From Paenibacillus sp. RUD330 (GTDB taxonomy: Bacteria > Bacillota > Bacilli > Paenibacillales > Paenibacillaceae): a stretch of DNA of 64,000 bases. Shown piece by piece: positions 1 to 7,507 of the stretch. The notes under the pieces are model-generated. The model was given only the letters and a program-made list of their open reading frames with translations. It did no database searches and had not been told where the DNA came from. Each line of letters starts with the position of its first letter. Position 1 is the stretch's first letter. The stretch lies in NCBI RefSeq assembly GCF_002243345.2, contig NZ_CP022655.2, forward strand, positions 2,482,501-2,546,500, given 5' to 3'. Made by a program: the position numbers and the translations under genes.

Positions 1-1
1 C

Positions 2-136
2 GGTGCCGTGCAGCGCTTCCTGACGGAGAAGACGCCGATCGAAGACCGCAGATCGATCGGGCGGCAGCTCGCTCAGGTCGAGAAGAGCGACTCCGTGCAG
101 CAGCTGTATGCCCGTCCAGAGCTTGGGCAGAGCTGA
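2..136 (+). CDS. C-terminal end of an unidentified protein (partial)
   Basis: Only the last 44 codons lie in the window, open from its first bases to a TGA at 134-136. The tail is polar and charged (it ends ARPELGQS) with no membrane segment or motif I recognise. A strong intrinsic terminator follows 30 bases later, which supports this as a real gene end. The family cannot be assigned from this piece. Confidence 0.55.
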   Translation, partial: GAVQRFLTEKTPIEDRRSIGRQLAQVEKSDSVQQLYARPELGQS

Positions 137-165
137 TTCAACGACATGGCGGGATGAGAATAGCG

Positions 166-204
166 AAGCCCGACCGGCTGAACGAGCCGGTCGGGCTTTT
201 TTTT
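166..204 (+). terminator. Intrinsic terminator after the partial first gene
   Basis: A near-perfect GC-rich stem (AAGCCCGACCGGCT pairing with AGCCGGTCGGGCTT) with a short loop is followed by a run of eight T. It ends the partial upstream gene and lies 3' of the converging small gene at 233-403, so it may serve both strands. Confidence 0.85.
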
Positions 205-232
205 GATGCCAGGCCATCTCTCTTGCCTGCGC

Positions 233-403
233 TCAGTCGAACGGCCGGTCCTCGGAAGGGTCGAGTCGGTCGATAACCTGTAAAAGCGCATCCAGCAGAA
301 CCCACATCGGAACCGGCTCATCCGGCTTCTCCAGCCAGACCGAGTCTTTGATGATTCCGTATGCGCGTATTTTGCGGATCACGGATTCCTTATGCTCTTC
401 CAC
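233..403 (-). CDS. Small conserved-looking protein, 56 aa
   Basis: A GTG start at 403 has a good purine-rich ribosome site just upstream (AAAGGGTGG) and opens a 56-residue protein beginning VEEHKESVIRKIRAYGI and ending PSEDRPFD. The composition is that of a soluble, amphipathic helical protein with several acidic and basic pairs and two Trp. It is transcribed away from the MarR gene at 571, and the shared intergenic region holds a palindrome. No family recognised; the divergent arrangement with a MarR regulator makes it a candidate target. Confidence 0.6.
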   Translation of the reverse strand: MEEHKESVIRKIRAYGIIKDSVWLEKPDEPVPMWVLLDALLQVIDRLDPSEDRPFD

Positions 404-501
404 GGTTACCACCCTTTCGCCTTCGCTCGAAGTTCTTCTCTGCAGTCTATGTCAGAGTGTGTCTAATGGTTCGGAATGATATCGATTAAGGTCTGCAATT
501 A

Positions 502-545
502 TTAATCCGATTAACCTTTCTTTCGACATTTTCAGATGGTATAAT
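502..545 (+). promoter_or_regulatory. Promoter region with 13-bp palindrome before the MarR gene
   Basis: TTAATC-C-GATTAA at 502-514 is a perfect 6-1-6 palindrome, and another GATTAA half-site lies at 484-489. A consensus -10 box TATAAT is at 540-545; the -35 is poor. The palindrome sits just upstream of or over the -35 position, where a MarR dimer would be expected to act on its own gene and on the divergent small gene. Operator function is inferred. Confidence 0.5.
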
Positions 546-570
546 TTAGGATAGGAATCAGGAAAAGGAC

Positions 571-1047
571 TTGCCCGGGCTTCCTGCGGACGAGCCTGGC
601 CAACTGAACAGATTGGGGTTGAAGTCGTTGTCGGTTATGATTACGGAGGATTTCGCCAAATTGTGGATGAAGCTTTCAAGGGAATGGAAAACCCATCTGG
701 AAGACAGCCTGCTGCCGAACTTGACGGAAGGCCAGCTCAACGCGCTCGAGCTGCTGATCAAGCATCAGCCGATGAAGCCGTCCGAGCTGCTGCAGCATCT
801 GCATACGACGCCGGCTGCCATCACGACGCTGCTCGACCGGATGGAGCGCGGCGGCTTGATCGAGCGGGGCCGGGATCTGGCCGATCGCCGGATCGTCTGG
901 GTGACCGTCACGGAGCATGGGGAGAAGGAAGCCGCGCGCGGCACGGAAGTCAGGGAAGCCTTCATCCGGGGAGCTCTGGACAGGATCTCATCCCATAACC
1001 AGCAGCTTCTCGTGTATTTGCTTGGAAAAGTGGCGAACGCCGGCTGA
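571..1047 (+). CDS. MarR-family transcriptional regulator
   Basis: A winged-helix dimeric regulator. The segment around LTEGQLNALELLI, then TTPAAITTLLDRMERGGLIER and DRRIVWVTVTEHG is the typical MarR helix-turn-helix plus wing. Length 158 aa from a TTG at 571, which has GGAAAAGG only two bases upstream; an ATG at 637 (136 aa) or a TTG at 628 are real alternatives, and 637 fits the usual MarR N-terminus better. It is probably autoregulated through the palindrome at 502-514. The ligand cannot be predicted. The stop codon lies inside the loop of its own terminator. Confidence 0.88.
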   Translation: MPGLPADEPGQLNRLGLKSLSVMITEDFAKLWMKLSREWKTHLEDSLLPNLTEGQLNALELLIKHQPMKPSELLQHLHTTPAAITTLLDRMERGGLIERGRDLADRRIVWVTVTEHGEKEAARGTEVREAFIRGALDRISSHNQQLLVYLLGKVANAG

Positions 1048-1069
1048 TTGCCGGCGTTCGTTTTCTTTT
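1034..1069 (+). terminator. Intrinsic terminator overlapping the MarR stop codon
   Basis: CGAACGCCGGC pairs perfectly with GCCGGCGTTCG (1034-1060), followed by TTTTCTTTT. The TGA of the MarR gene is in the loop, so the last codons of the gene form half the stem. Confidence 0.85.
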
Positions 1070-1104
1070 GGCCCGCATGGGAGGCTGCCTCCCGCTGTCT
1101 AGCT

Positions 1105-3024
1105 TCAGGAATTCGACGGCAGCAGCTCGACTTCGATAGGACGCGAGCCGCTTTCCGCTTTTACGGTGAAATAGCCCTTGCCCGGCTCCAGCTTCACCTT
1201 CGTTCCATCCGCCGAAGTTCCATATGCAGGCATGGAGAAGACAGCGTCATAGGCTCCGAAAACAAGCTTTCCCTTGAAGATCGCCACATTCACATTTGTT
1301 GTTTTGGCTTTGAGGGACGTCCAGTAGACGATCAAATCGCCGGCCGCCGCTGTGTCGCCGTTTTTTCCTTTCAATCGGACCTTCTGGCCGATCGCCACCG
1401 GATTGGGGGAGATGTCGATGAAAGGCAGCACCTTCAAAGCAAGGAAGTCCTTGAACGCCGCTGAATCATGCAGAACGAGGCTGTCCTTTCCTCCGGCCGC
1501 TCCGTATACGAGCTTGCTGCCGGCATCGGCATAGAGCGCCGTGCCATCGCCCTGGCTGAATTCGATGCTCATGCCGTGGAAAAACTGATCGTCGGGAACC
1601 TTGGCAACCGTCTCCCGGACTCCTTTTGCTGCGAACTTCTGCAAGATGCCGCAGACGGTGGCGATAGAGGCCTTATCGTTCGGGTTGGCTCCGTTGAGGG
1701 AGATGTAGGCCGCATCGGCATCCTGCATGTAGACGGTTTTGACCGTCTCGCTGGAGCATTCGGCGGCGAGCTCATCGACAGCACGCGGCTTCGGCAGGCT
1801 CTGCCGTTCCTTTTCATAGGATGGGCGGTAATAGGACAGCCGGTCATGGCCGCCGCCATTGAGGTTGTTGTAGAAGAAATCCAGCTGCCCGTTGCCCATA
1901 TCGGCGGCCGCTGCAAGCCCGTCTGCCTTGGAAGGCATGCTGTGGGCAGCTTCCAGCTCCTTGCCCGAAAGAAGCTGGTCGGCCAGCGTTGTGACGGTAT
2001 GATCTTTGAAATCGATCAGCGTCAGCAGTCCGGTCGACATCGGCCGGACAATCATATAGTCCTGCCCGATGGCATGGACGAAATAGCTGTCTTCCTTGCC
2101 GGCAAGTTCGGCCATGTCGTATGTCCCGGCGGGTTGAGCCTTTTCATCGTAGAGGGTGGCGGTTCGGCCGTCTGTCAAAACGGCGTAGGGGCTCATGGAA
2201 CCATCCGCCTCTTCGATAGAGGCGGAGCTTGAGTTCGAGTCCAGGAGTCCTTCATAACCGGCTTTGGTCTGGACGGCGATCCTGCCGTCATGGAGCAGGA
2301 GGCTGTAGACGTCATAACGGCTCCTCTCGGCCCCATACCGGTCGACGACAGTGATGACGCTGCCGTCCCGGAAGGATCCATCCCCTTGGAGTGAAACGCT
2401 GCCTTGGAATGCCGCCTCGATGCGGCCGATGGGGACAGCCGGAGAATAGTCATCCCTGGACAGGTAAAGCTCGCCGCTGCCGCGGCTGAGCCATATCCGG
2501 TCGTTGGGAATAGTGCGCTTGACATACTCTTCGCTTCCGTTCAAGTGCAAGGAGCGGCTGGGGGCGTCCCACCAGATCTTGCTGCCGACGGCTTCGGACA
2601 GGAAGCGGAGCGGCACATAGATTTGGCTGTCGACTATCCGCAGCGGCTCGCTCAGAGGCACGGATTGTCCGTTGACCGTTGCGGCGGCCGCGTCGTAGGC
2701 CATCTGGACCGTTCTCTTCGGGTATTGCAGCGTAAAGGTTTTGGACGCGGAGTCCCACGATACGAGGCAGCCAAGCAGCTCTCCGGACAACCGGAGGGGG
2801 AGATACGCCGTCCCATTCTCCAGAAAGGGGGCGGTATCCGTTTTGACGATCTTCTCATTCACAATCAGCTTGATCGGCGCCGGGTCCGGGGTGGAGCCGG
2901 CAGCCGCAGCAGCGGACGGAAGCAAAGCGAAGCCCAGCAGGGATGCGGCCAGCAGCAGGCCGCTTCGGAAGCGGAAAGGCATGGATCGGATCAACTCGCT
3001 TTCATTGGAACAGAATGGAAACAA
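1105..3024 (-). CDS. Secreted protein with copper-amine-oxidase-type stalk domain
   Basis: A large exported protein (639 aa from a TTG at 3024, or 625 aa from ATG at 2982). A signal peptide (FRSGLLLAASLLGFALLPSAAAAAG) is followed at roughly residues 48-165 by a tandem stalk domain of the Cu_amine_oxidN1 type (PF07833): IKLIVNEKIVKTDTAPFLEN, then AYLPLRLSGELLG and IYVPLRFLSEAVGSKIWWD. This domain is common in Paenibacillus surface proteins. The rest looks beta-rich and I do not recognise it. No sortase or SLH anchor is visible. It stands alone between convergent and same-strand genes. A TTG start is slightly favoured because AGGATGAG precedes it. Function unknown, probably cell envelope. Confidence 0.8.
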   Translation of the reverse strand: MFPFCSNESELIRSMPFRFRSGLLLAASLLGFALLPSAAAAAGSTPDPAPIKLIVNEKIVKTDTAPFLENGTAYLPLRLSGELLGCLVSWDSASKTFTLQYPKRTVQMAYDAAAATVNGQSVPLSEPLRIVDSQIYVPLRFLSEAVGSKIWWDAPSRSLHLNGSEEYVKRTIPNDRIWLSRGSGELYLSRDDYSPAVPIGRIEAAFQGSVSLQGDGSFRDGSVITVVDRYGAERSRYDVYSLLLHDGRIAVQTKAGYEGLLDSNSSSASIEEADGSMSPYAVLTDGRTATLYDEKAQPAGTYDMAELAGKEDSYFVHAIGQDYMIVRPMSTGLLTLIDFKDHTVTTLADQLLSGKELEAAHSMPSKADGLAAAADMGNGQLDFFYNNLNGGGHDRLSYYRPSYEKERQSLPKPRAVDELAAECSSETVKTVYMQDADAAYISLNGANPNDKASIATVCGILQKFAAKGVRETVAKVPDDQFFHGMSIEFSQGDGTALYADAGSKLVYGAAGGKDSLVLHDSAAFKDFLALKVLPFIDISPNPVAIGQKVRLKGKNGDTAAAGDLIVYWTSLKAKTTNVNVAIFKGKLVFGAYDAVFSMPAYGTSADGTKVKLEPGKGYFTVKAESGSRPIEVELLPSNS

Positions 3025-3198
3025 ATCTCATCCTGTTCGACGCTGTCAATCCCAAAAAGTTGCATGGCTGTCCTTGCCAGGCTGCGTGATGCCCAGCTGC
3101 GCCAAGGACGGGAGCGATCCGAAAACGAGCAACAGCGGCAGCCTTGGAGAAGCTTGCTCTCCTTGGCCTGCCGCTGTCGTTCGTGTCGTCTCTGGCAA

Positions 3199-3975
3199 CT
3201 ATCGGGGTTCCGTCTTCCCTGCTTCCGCTCCGAATTCCGTCTCCAGATGCAGAGCGGCTCCGTCGAGCAGGCTGTCCTCCCAAAGGTTCCACGGATAGGA
3301 GCTTGGCGGCCGGGAAGCGAAGATCATCCACTCCTTGCTGACCGGATGCGGAATGCCTGCTGCCGCCGACCAGAGCGCGATGTCCGCATGGCCGCTCTTG
3401 GACTTGTCTACGCGCGGGACGGGAGCGCCGTATTTCAGGTCGGAATGGAGCGGACAGCCGATGGCGGCCATCTGGACGCGGATCTGGTGAGGCCGGCCGG
3501 TATGGAGGCGGACGGCCGCCAGCGTCAAGCCTTCCGCCTCGCCGAGCACGGCATAGGAAAGCCTTGCTTCCTTGGCTTCTCCCCGAGGCTTGTCATAAGC
3601 CGCGACGACGTTGCGCTTCGGGTCCTTGTCCAGATAATGCTTCAACTGCCCCTTGGACCGGGGCGGCTTGCCGTTCAGAACGGCCACATACGTCTTGCTG
3701 AAGGTCCTCGTCCGTACGGAATCGGACAGCCGCCCGGCAGCCTTGGACGTCTTGGCGAACAGCATGACGCCTCCTACCGGACGGTCCAAGCGGTGGACGA
3801 GCCCGAGAAACACATTGCCGGGCTTGTCATGCCGAATTTTCAGGTCCTGCTTGAGGAGCGTGAGCATATCCGCGTCGCCGCTCTCGTCGGCCTGAGACGG
3901 AATGCCCGGCGGCTTCACGACCGCGAGCAGATGGTTGTCCTCGTAAAGCACGGGAATGCCCCGGGAGGCCGCCAT
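3199..3975 (-). CDS. RluA-family RNA pseudouridine synthase
   Basis: Isomerises uridine to pseudouridine in rRNA or tRNA. The catalytic motif is GLVHRLDRPVGG with its conserved Asp, followed by LFAKTSKAA; GRPHQIRVQMA is the second RluA hallmark. 258 aa, without a clear S4 domain, so closer to short RluA/RluC forms. ATG at 3975 is chosen over a longer start at 3999 because GGGAGG lies correctly in front of it. It starts 5 bases after the stop of the upstream methyltransferase gene, so the two are translated as a pair of RNA-modification enzymes. Which nucleotide is modified is not predictable here. Confidence 0.9.
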   Translation of the reverse strand: MAASRGIPVLYEDNHLLAVVKPPGIPSQADESGDADMLTLLKQDLKIRHDKPGNVFLGLVHRLDRPVGGVMLFAKTSKAAGRLSDSVRTRTFSKTYVAVLNGKPPRSKGQLKHYLDKDPKRNVVAAYDKPRGEAKEARLSYAVLGEAEGLTLAAVRLHTGRPHQIRVQMAAIGCPLHSDLKYGAPVPRVDKSKSGHADIALWSAAAGIPHPVSKEWMIFASRPPSSYPWNLWEDSLLDGAALHLETEFGAEAGKTEPR

Positions 3976-3979
3976 GCTC

Positions 3980-4843
3980 TCAGGCCTCCCAGCGGCCAAG
4001 GATGCCGCATGGCAGCACGAGACCGGACGCGCCGATCGGAAGGCCGATCTCGCCGCAGTTGATGCTGCCGCCGAAGCGCTTGCCTGCGGTCATATGGAGC
4101 AGGTTGTGGAGCACCTGCGGCGACAAGCCCGTCGTATAGGAGTTGATCAGGAGGAAGAGCGGGTTGTCGGTCAGGATTTCCATGCAGGATTCCAGGAAGG
4201 GGAACAGGCTCGATTCCAGCTTCCACATTTCTCCGCCCGGACCTCGTCCATAGGACGGAGGATCCATGATGATGGCATCGTATTTGCTGCCGCGGCGCTG
4301 CTCGCGCTGCACGAATTTGAACACATCGTCCGTAATATAGCGGATTGGCCGGTCGGCGAGGCCGGACAGCTGGGCATTCTCCTTGGCCCATTGGACCATG
4401 CCCTTGGCTGCGTCGACATGGCAGACGTCGGCTCCGGCCGCTCCGGCTGCAACGGTGGCTCCGCCTGTATAAGCGAACAGATTGAGCACGCGGACAGGGC
4501 GGCCTGCGCCGCGGATCTTCTCCATCATCCAGCTCCAGTTGACCGCCTGCTCGGGAAACAGTCCCGTATGCTTGAAGTTCGTCGGCTTGATGTTGAACTT
4601 CAATTCTCCGTAGGAGACGGTCCATTTGTCCGGAAGCTGCTTGCTGAAATCCCATTGCCCTCCGCCCGCCGAGCTGCGGTGGTAGTGGCCGTCCGCGTTC
4701 GTCCAGCTGCGGCGGTCGCCCCGGTAAGGCCATATGATCTGCGGATCCGGCCGGCGCAGGGTGACATCCCCCCAGCGCTCCAGCTTGTCTCCGTCGCCTG
4801 TATCGATAAGTTCGTAGTCTTTCCATTGGTCTGCAATGTACAT
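3980..4843 (-). CDS. Class I SAM-dependent methyltransferase (RlmI/COG1092-like)
   Basis: A 287-aa Rossmann methyltransferase. VRVLNLFAYTGGATVAA is the SAM-binding motif I, ADVCHVDAAKGMVQWAKEN holds the acidic ribose-binding residue, and YDAIIMDPPSYGRG is the DPPSY motif IV found in rRNA cytosine/guanine methylases of the RlmI group. The N-terminal PUA domain of full-length RlmI is not evident, so it is a short form. It is cotranscribed with the pseudouridine synthase 5 bases downstream, which supports an RNA substrate. Start ATG at 4843 with AAAGGGG upstream. Confidence 0.85.
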   Translation of the reverse strand: MYIADQWKDYELIDTGDGDKLERWGDVTLRRPDPQIIWPYRGDRRSWTNADGHYHRSSAGGGQWDFSKQLPDKWTVSYGELKFNIKPTNFKHTGLFPEQAVNWSWMMEKIRGAGRPVRVLNLFAYTGGATVAAGAAGADVCHVDAAKGMVQWAKENAQLSGLADRPIRYITDDVFKFVQREQRRGSKYDAIIMDPPSYGRGPGGEMWKLESSLFPFLESCMEILTDNPLFLLINSYTTGLSPQVLHNLLHMTAGKRFGGSINCGEIGLPIGASGLVLPCGILGRWEA

Positions 4844-5032
4844 AGTGGTCTGCTTGGCCCCTTTGCTTCAACAATCGTCCACTTATTATATCGGGTGGCC
4901 GTTGGGGAAGCAATGAAAGCGGCAAGGAGAGGGGACATTCGGAGGAACTTGAAAAGAAGAGGAAGATTCGCCTGATCCATGGGGAAAATGGACCTCGTCA
5001 GCGAAGCCGGTCTGGGGAGCTTGGGCGGAAGA

Positions 5033-5106
5033 GAGAATGCGGGAACTGGCAGAGGAAGAGAATGCAGGAACCGGCAAGGAAAGCGAATGCAGGAGCTGAT
5101 TAGGAG
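5033..5106 (+). repeat. Three imperfect 25-nt tandem repeats in a 390-bp gap
   Basis: Units at 5033-5057, 5058-5082 and 5083-5106 share the core GAATGC-(A/G)GGA-(A/G)C-(T/C)GG. The gap 4844-5233 otherwise shows nothing I can support; a 111-codon minus-strand frame across it has proline-rich, non-protein-like composition. The repeats are short, have no spacers and are not CRISPR. Confidence 0.6.
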
Positions 5107-5233
5107 TGGAGGCGGGCAGGAAGGCTTGCGGCGGCAAATCGGACGGGGCGGATAAGCAGCCATAAAAGGCATCCGGGATACCCTGGCAGGGAAGCCGAAG
5201 CGCCTGCCCCTCCCGCGGCATGAAGGCAGGCGC

Positions 5234-5563
5234 CTATTCGGCTTGCTTGAGCACATCCATCATCCGGTCTATGGAACGCTGACGCTTCTCGGCATCCATT
5301 CCGTTCAGAATCCTCAGCATTTCAACCGTTTCCGGAGCGACCTGGGCTTCGCTTTGATTTTGCTCTCCGCCGATCATATAATCCAGGGAGACTTCAAAAA
5401 ACGCGGCTAGCTTGATCAGGGTTTCATAGACAGGCTGGCGGTTATTGATTTCATAATGACTGTAGGCGGAGCGGGTAATGCCGATCTTTTTCGATACCTC
5501 CTCCTGGGACATGTTTTTGTTAAGCCGGAGTTCACGCAATCGATCTCCCATCGTCAGGGTCAT
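5234..5563 (-). CDS. XRE-family helix-turn-helix regulator
   Basis: A Cro/C1-type repressor of 109 aa. The N-terminal HTH (residues about 7-62) reads GDRLRELRLNKNMSQEEVSKKIGITRSAYSHYEINNRQP; a short C-terminal acidic helical tail (ETVEMLRILNGMDAEKRQ) probably dimerises. SinR-like in size and layout. AAGGAG lies 9 bases before the ATG at 5563. Its promoter carries a perfect 19-bp palindrome, so autoregulation is likely; the divergent aldehyde dehydrogenase gene may be a second target. It is not surrounded by phage genes. Confidence 0.88.
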   Translation of the reverse strand: MTLTMGDRLRELRLNKNMSQEEVSKKIGITRSAYSHYEINNRQPVYETLIKLAAFFEVSLDYMIGGEQNQSEAQVAPETVEMLRILNGMDAEKRQRSIDRMMDVLKQAE

Positions 5564-5642
5564 GTCGGGCCGCTCCTTACTTCATTCTAAGCGGCAGTGC
5601 CGGTTGAAGATTGCGGGCATGCGGCGGCACGGCCTCAATCAA

Positions 5643-5672
5643 ACTTTATGATACAATATGTATCATTGTCAA
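5643..5672 (-). promoter_or_regulatory. Minus-strand promoter with 19-bp palindromic operator
   Basis: On the minus strand TTGACA (5672-5667) is followed 17-18 bases later by ATAAAG/TAAAGT as the -10. The spacer is filled by ATGATACA-ATA-TGTATCAT (5648-5666), a perfect 8-3-8 inverted repeat. This is the classic layout for a repressor that blocks its own promoter; the XRE protein starting at 5563 is the obvious candidate. Binding is inferred. Confidence 0.65.
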
Positions 5673-5767
5673 GCGAACGCACGGAGATCCTGTCGGATAA
5701 CGCGAATCGCAAACACGAATTCAACGCCCGGAACCTTTGCGGGCCACATCGGAAGGAGAGGGAAGGA

Positions 5768-7216
5768 TTGATTCAAACTACGAAGCTGTGGATAGGCGGA
5801 AAATGGGTGGAAGGAAGCCGAACCGAGCCGCTCCATGCGCCTTATGGGGGAGAGCGACTGGCGGAAATCGGCTATGCATCGGAGGAGCAGGCCGCGCAAG
5901 CCGTCATCGCCGCAAGGGACGCTTTCCGCGATTTCCGTGCCGAGCCCGCCCATCGCAGAAGCTCGATCCTGTATCAGGCTGCCGATCTGCTGGAGCGCCG
6001 CAGCGCCGAGGCGGCCGAAATCGCCGCCTTGGAAGCGGGCAAGCCGATCAAGGCGGCGCGGGCTGAGATCGCGCGTACGGTTCAAACCTATCTGTTTGCG
6101 GCGGAGGCGGCGAGAAATCTGAGGGGAGAGACGATTCCGATGGACGCGGCTCCCCGCGGCGAAGGACGGAGGGCGATGCTCGGGCGCGAGCCTGTTGGCG
6201 TCGTTAGCGCGATCACGCCGTTCAACTTCCCGTTCAACCTCGTCGCCCACAAGGTCGGCCCGGCCATCGCGGCGGGCAACGCGATCGTGCTCAAGCCTGC
6301 CGAGCAGACGCCTCTGTCGGCGCTGTTGCTGGCGGAGCTGTTCGAGGAGGCCGGGCTGCCGGACGGCGTGCTGAACATCATTCCGGGCAGCGGCAAGGAG
6401 CTCGGGGAGACGCTCTCCTCGCATCCCGATATCGCCTTCGTCACCTTCACCGGCAGTCCGGAGGTGGGCAGGCAGATCCGGGCGCAGGCAGGCCTGCGCA
6501 AGGTCACGCTGGAGCTCGGCAGCAACTCTCCGCTGCTGGTCGACCGAGGCTTTTCTACGGAGGAGCTGGTCCGCATCGCCGATGAAGCGGCTGCGGGAGC
6601 TTTCGCCTACAATGGACAGGTGTGCATATCGGTGCAGAGGGTGCTCGTGCATGAAGAGCATGTTGAGGAATTCACGGAGCTGCTCGCGGAGCGGGCGCGC
6701 AAGCTGACTGCAGGAGATCCGCTCGACGAGCGGACGGACATCACTCCTCTGATCAACAGGCGGGCCGCGGACCGCCTCAAGTCCTGGCTCGAGCGGGCCA
6801 AGGAAGGAGGTGCCCGCGTACGCTGCGGCGGCAGCTTCGACGGCTCGCTGATGATGCCGGCCGTGCTCACCGATGTGCCGGAGAACGCGGAGCTCAGCTG
6901 CGAGGAGGCGTTCGGTCCCGTTGCGGTGGTGGCGCCTTTCGGCAGCTGGGAGGAAGCCATCGCGGCGGCCAACCGGTCCAAGTTCGGCCTGCAGGCGGGC
7001 GTATTCACGAAGAACATGGAGCATGCCCTGCAAGCCGCCGACCGTCTGCACTGCGGCGGCGTCATGATCAACGATGTCCCGACCTTCCGGCTGGACCATA
7101 TGCCCTACGGAGGGGTCAAGGACAGCGGCAGCGGACGGGAAGGGGTCCGGTACGCCATGGAGGAGATGACGGAGCCGAAGCTCGTCAGCTTCCGCAGCGG
7201 ATTCTTCGAGAACTGA
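5768..7216 (+). CDS. NAD(P)-dependent aldehyde dehydrogenase
   Basis: Oxidises an aldehyde to the acid with NAD(P). FTGSPEVG is the nucleotide-binding turn, LELGSNSPLLV carries the general-base Glu, NGQVCISVQRV carries the nucleophilic Cys, and EEAFGPVAVV is the C-terminal family motif. 482 aa, the usual family length. The TTG at 5768 is chosen because AAGGAGAGGG precedes it; a reading frame open further upstream has no ribosome site and non-homologous sequence. Substrate unknown; the GQVCISVQR signature resembles several short-chain or functionalised-aldehyde enzymes. It is divergent from the XRE regulator, so it may be controlled by it. Confidence 0.9.
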   Translation: MIQTTKLWIGGKWVEGSRTEPLHAPYGGERLAEIGYASEEQAAQAVIAARDAFRDFRAEPAHRRSSILYQAADLLERRSAEAAEIAALEAGKPIKAARAEIARTVQTYLFAAEAARNLRGETIPMDAAPRGEGRRAMLGREPVGVVSAITPFNFPFNLVAHKVGPAIAAGNAIVLKPAEQTPLSALLLAELFEEAGLPDGVLNIIPGSGKELGETLSSHPDIAFVTFTGSPEVGRQIRAQAGLRKVTLELGSNSPLLVDRGFSTEELVRIADEAAAGAFAYNGQVCISVQRVLVHEEHVEEFTELLAERARKLTAGDPLDERTDITPLINRRAADRLKSWLERAKEGGARVRCGGSFDGSLMMPAVLTDVPENAELSCEEAFGPVAVVAPFGSWEEAIAAANRSKFGLQAGVFTKNMEHALQAADRLHCGGVMINDVPTFRLDHMPYGGVKDSGSGREGVRYAMEEMTEPKLVSFRSGFFEN

Positions 7217-7281
7217 CATGCCGTGCCTGGAAGCCTTTGCAGCTGCGTTCGTCGCAATTTACGAAAGGTTGTCGACAAACA

Positions 7282-7310
7282 TTGAATAAGCGCCGCGTTT
7301 TCTTTATAAT
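7282..7310 (+). promoter_or_regulatory. Sigma-A-type promoter upstream of odhA
   Basis: TTGAAT (7282-7287), 17-bp spacer, TATAAT (7305-7310). Transcription would begin near 7317, about 190 bases before the odhA start, leaving a long leader. Confidence 0.75.
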
Positions 7311-7346
7311 AGAAGCACAAACGAAGCCGATCCTGTTCAATGACTC

Positions 7347-7429
7347 CAAGGAGCCGGGATCTTTCCCGGGCCTCCTTGACTTTCAACCTGCCATTGTCAG
7401 GCCGCCGGTTACCAAGCCGGCGGCTTTTT
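7347..7429 (+). promoter_or_regulatory. odhA leader with hairpin and intrinsic terminator (attenuator or small RNA)
   Basis: Downstream of the promoter at 7282-7310 lies a strong hairpin (7347-7378, CAAGGAG-CCGGG with CCCGG-GC-CTCCTTG). It is followed by GCCGCCGG-loop-CCGGCGGC-TTTTT (7401-7429), a complete intrinsic terminator. The odhA coding region starts 79 bases after the T-run and I find no good promoter between. Either odhAB is controlled by attenuation or a small RNA of about 113 nt is made here and odhA has another promoter. It matches no riboswitch class I can name. Confidence 0.5.
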
Positions 7430-7507
7430 GCCGGGCTGATGCTTGCGAGGCGGCTTCATTGTTATCATCCGTACCAACCTTTTTCACTTAACGGAGGTAG
7501 TTGGCAA

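Noticed and set aside
4886-5221. A 111-codon minus-strand frame in the gap before the methyltransferase gene.
   Set aside because: Pro/Ser-rich composition, crosses the tandem repeats, no ribosome site and no recognisable domain.
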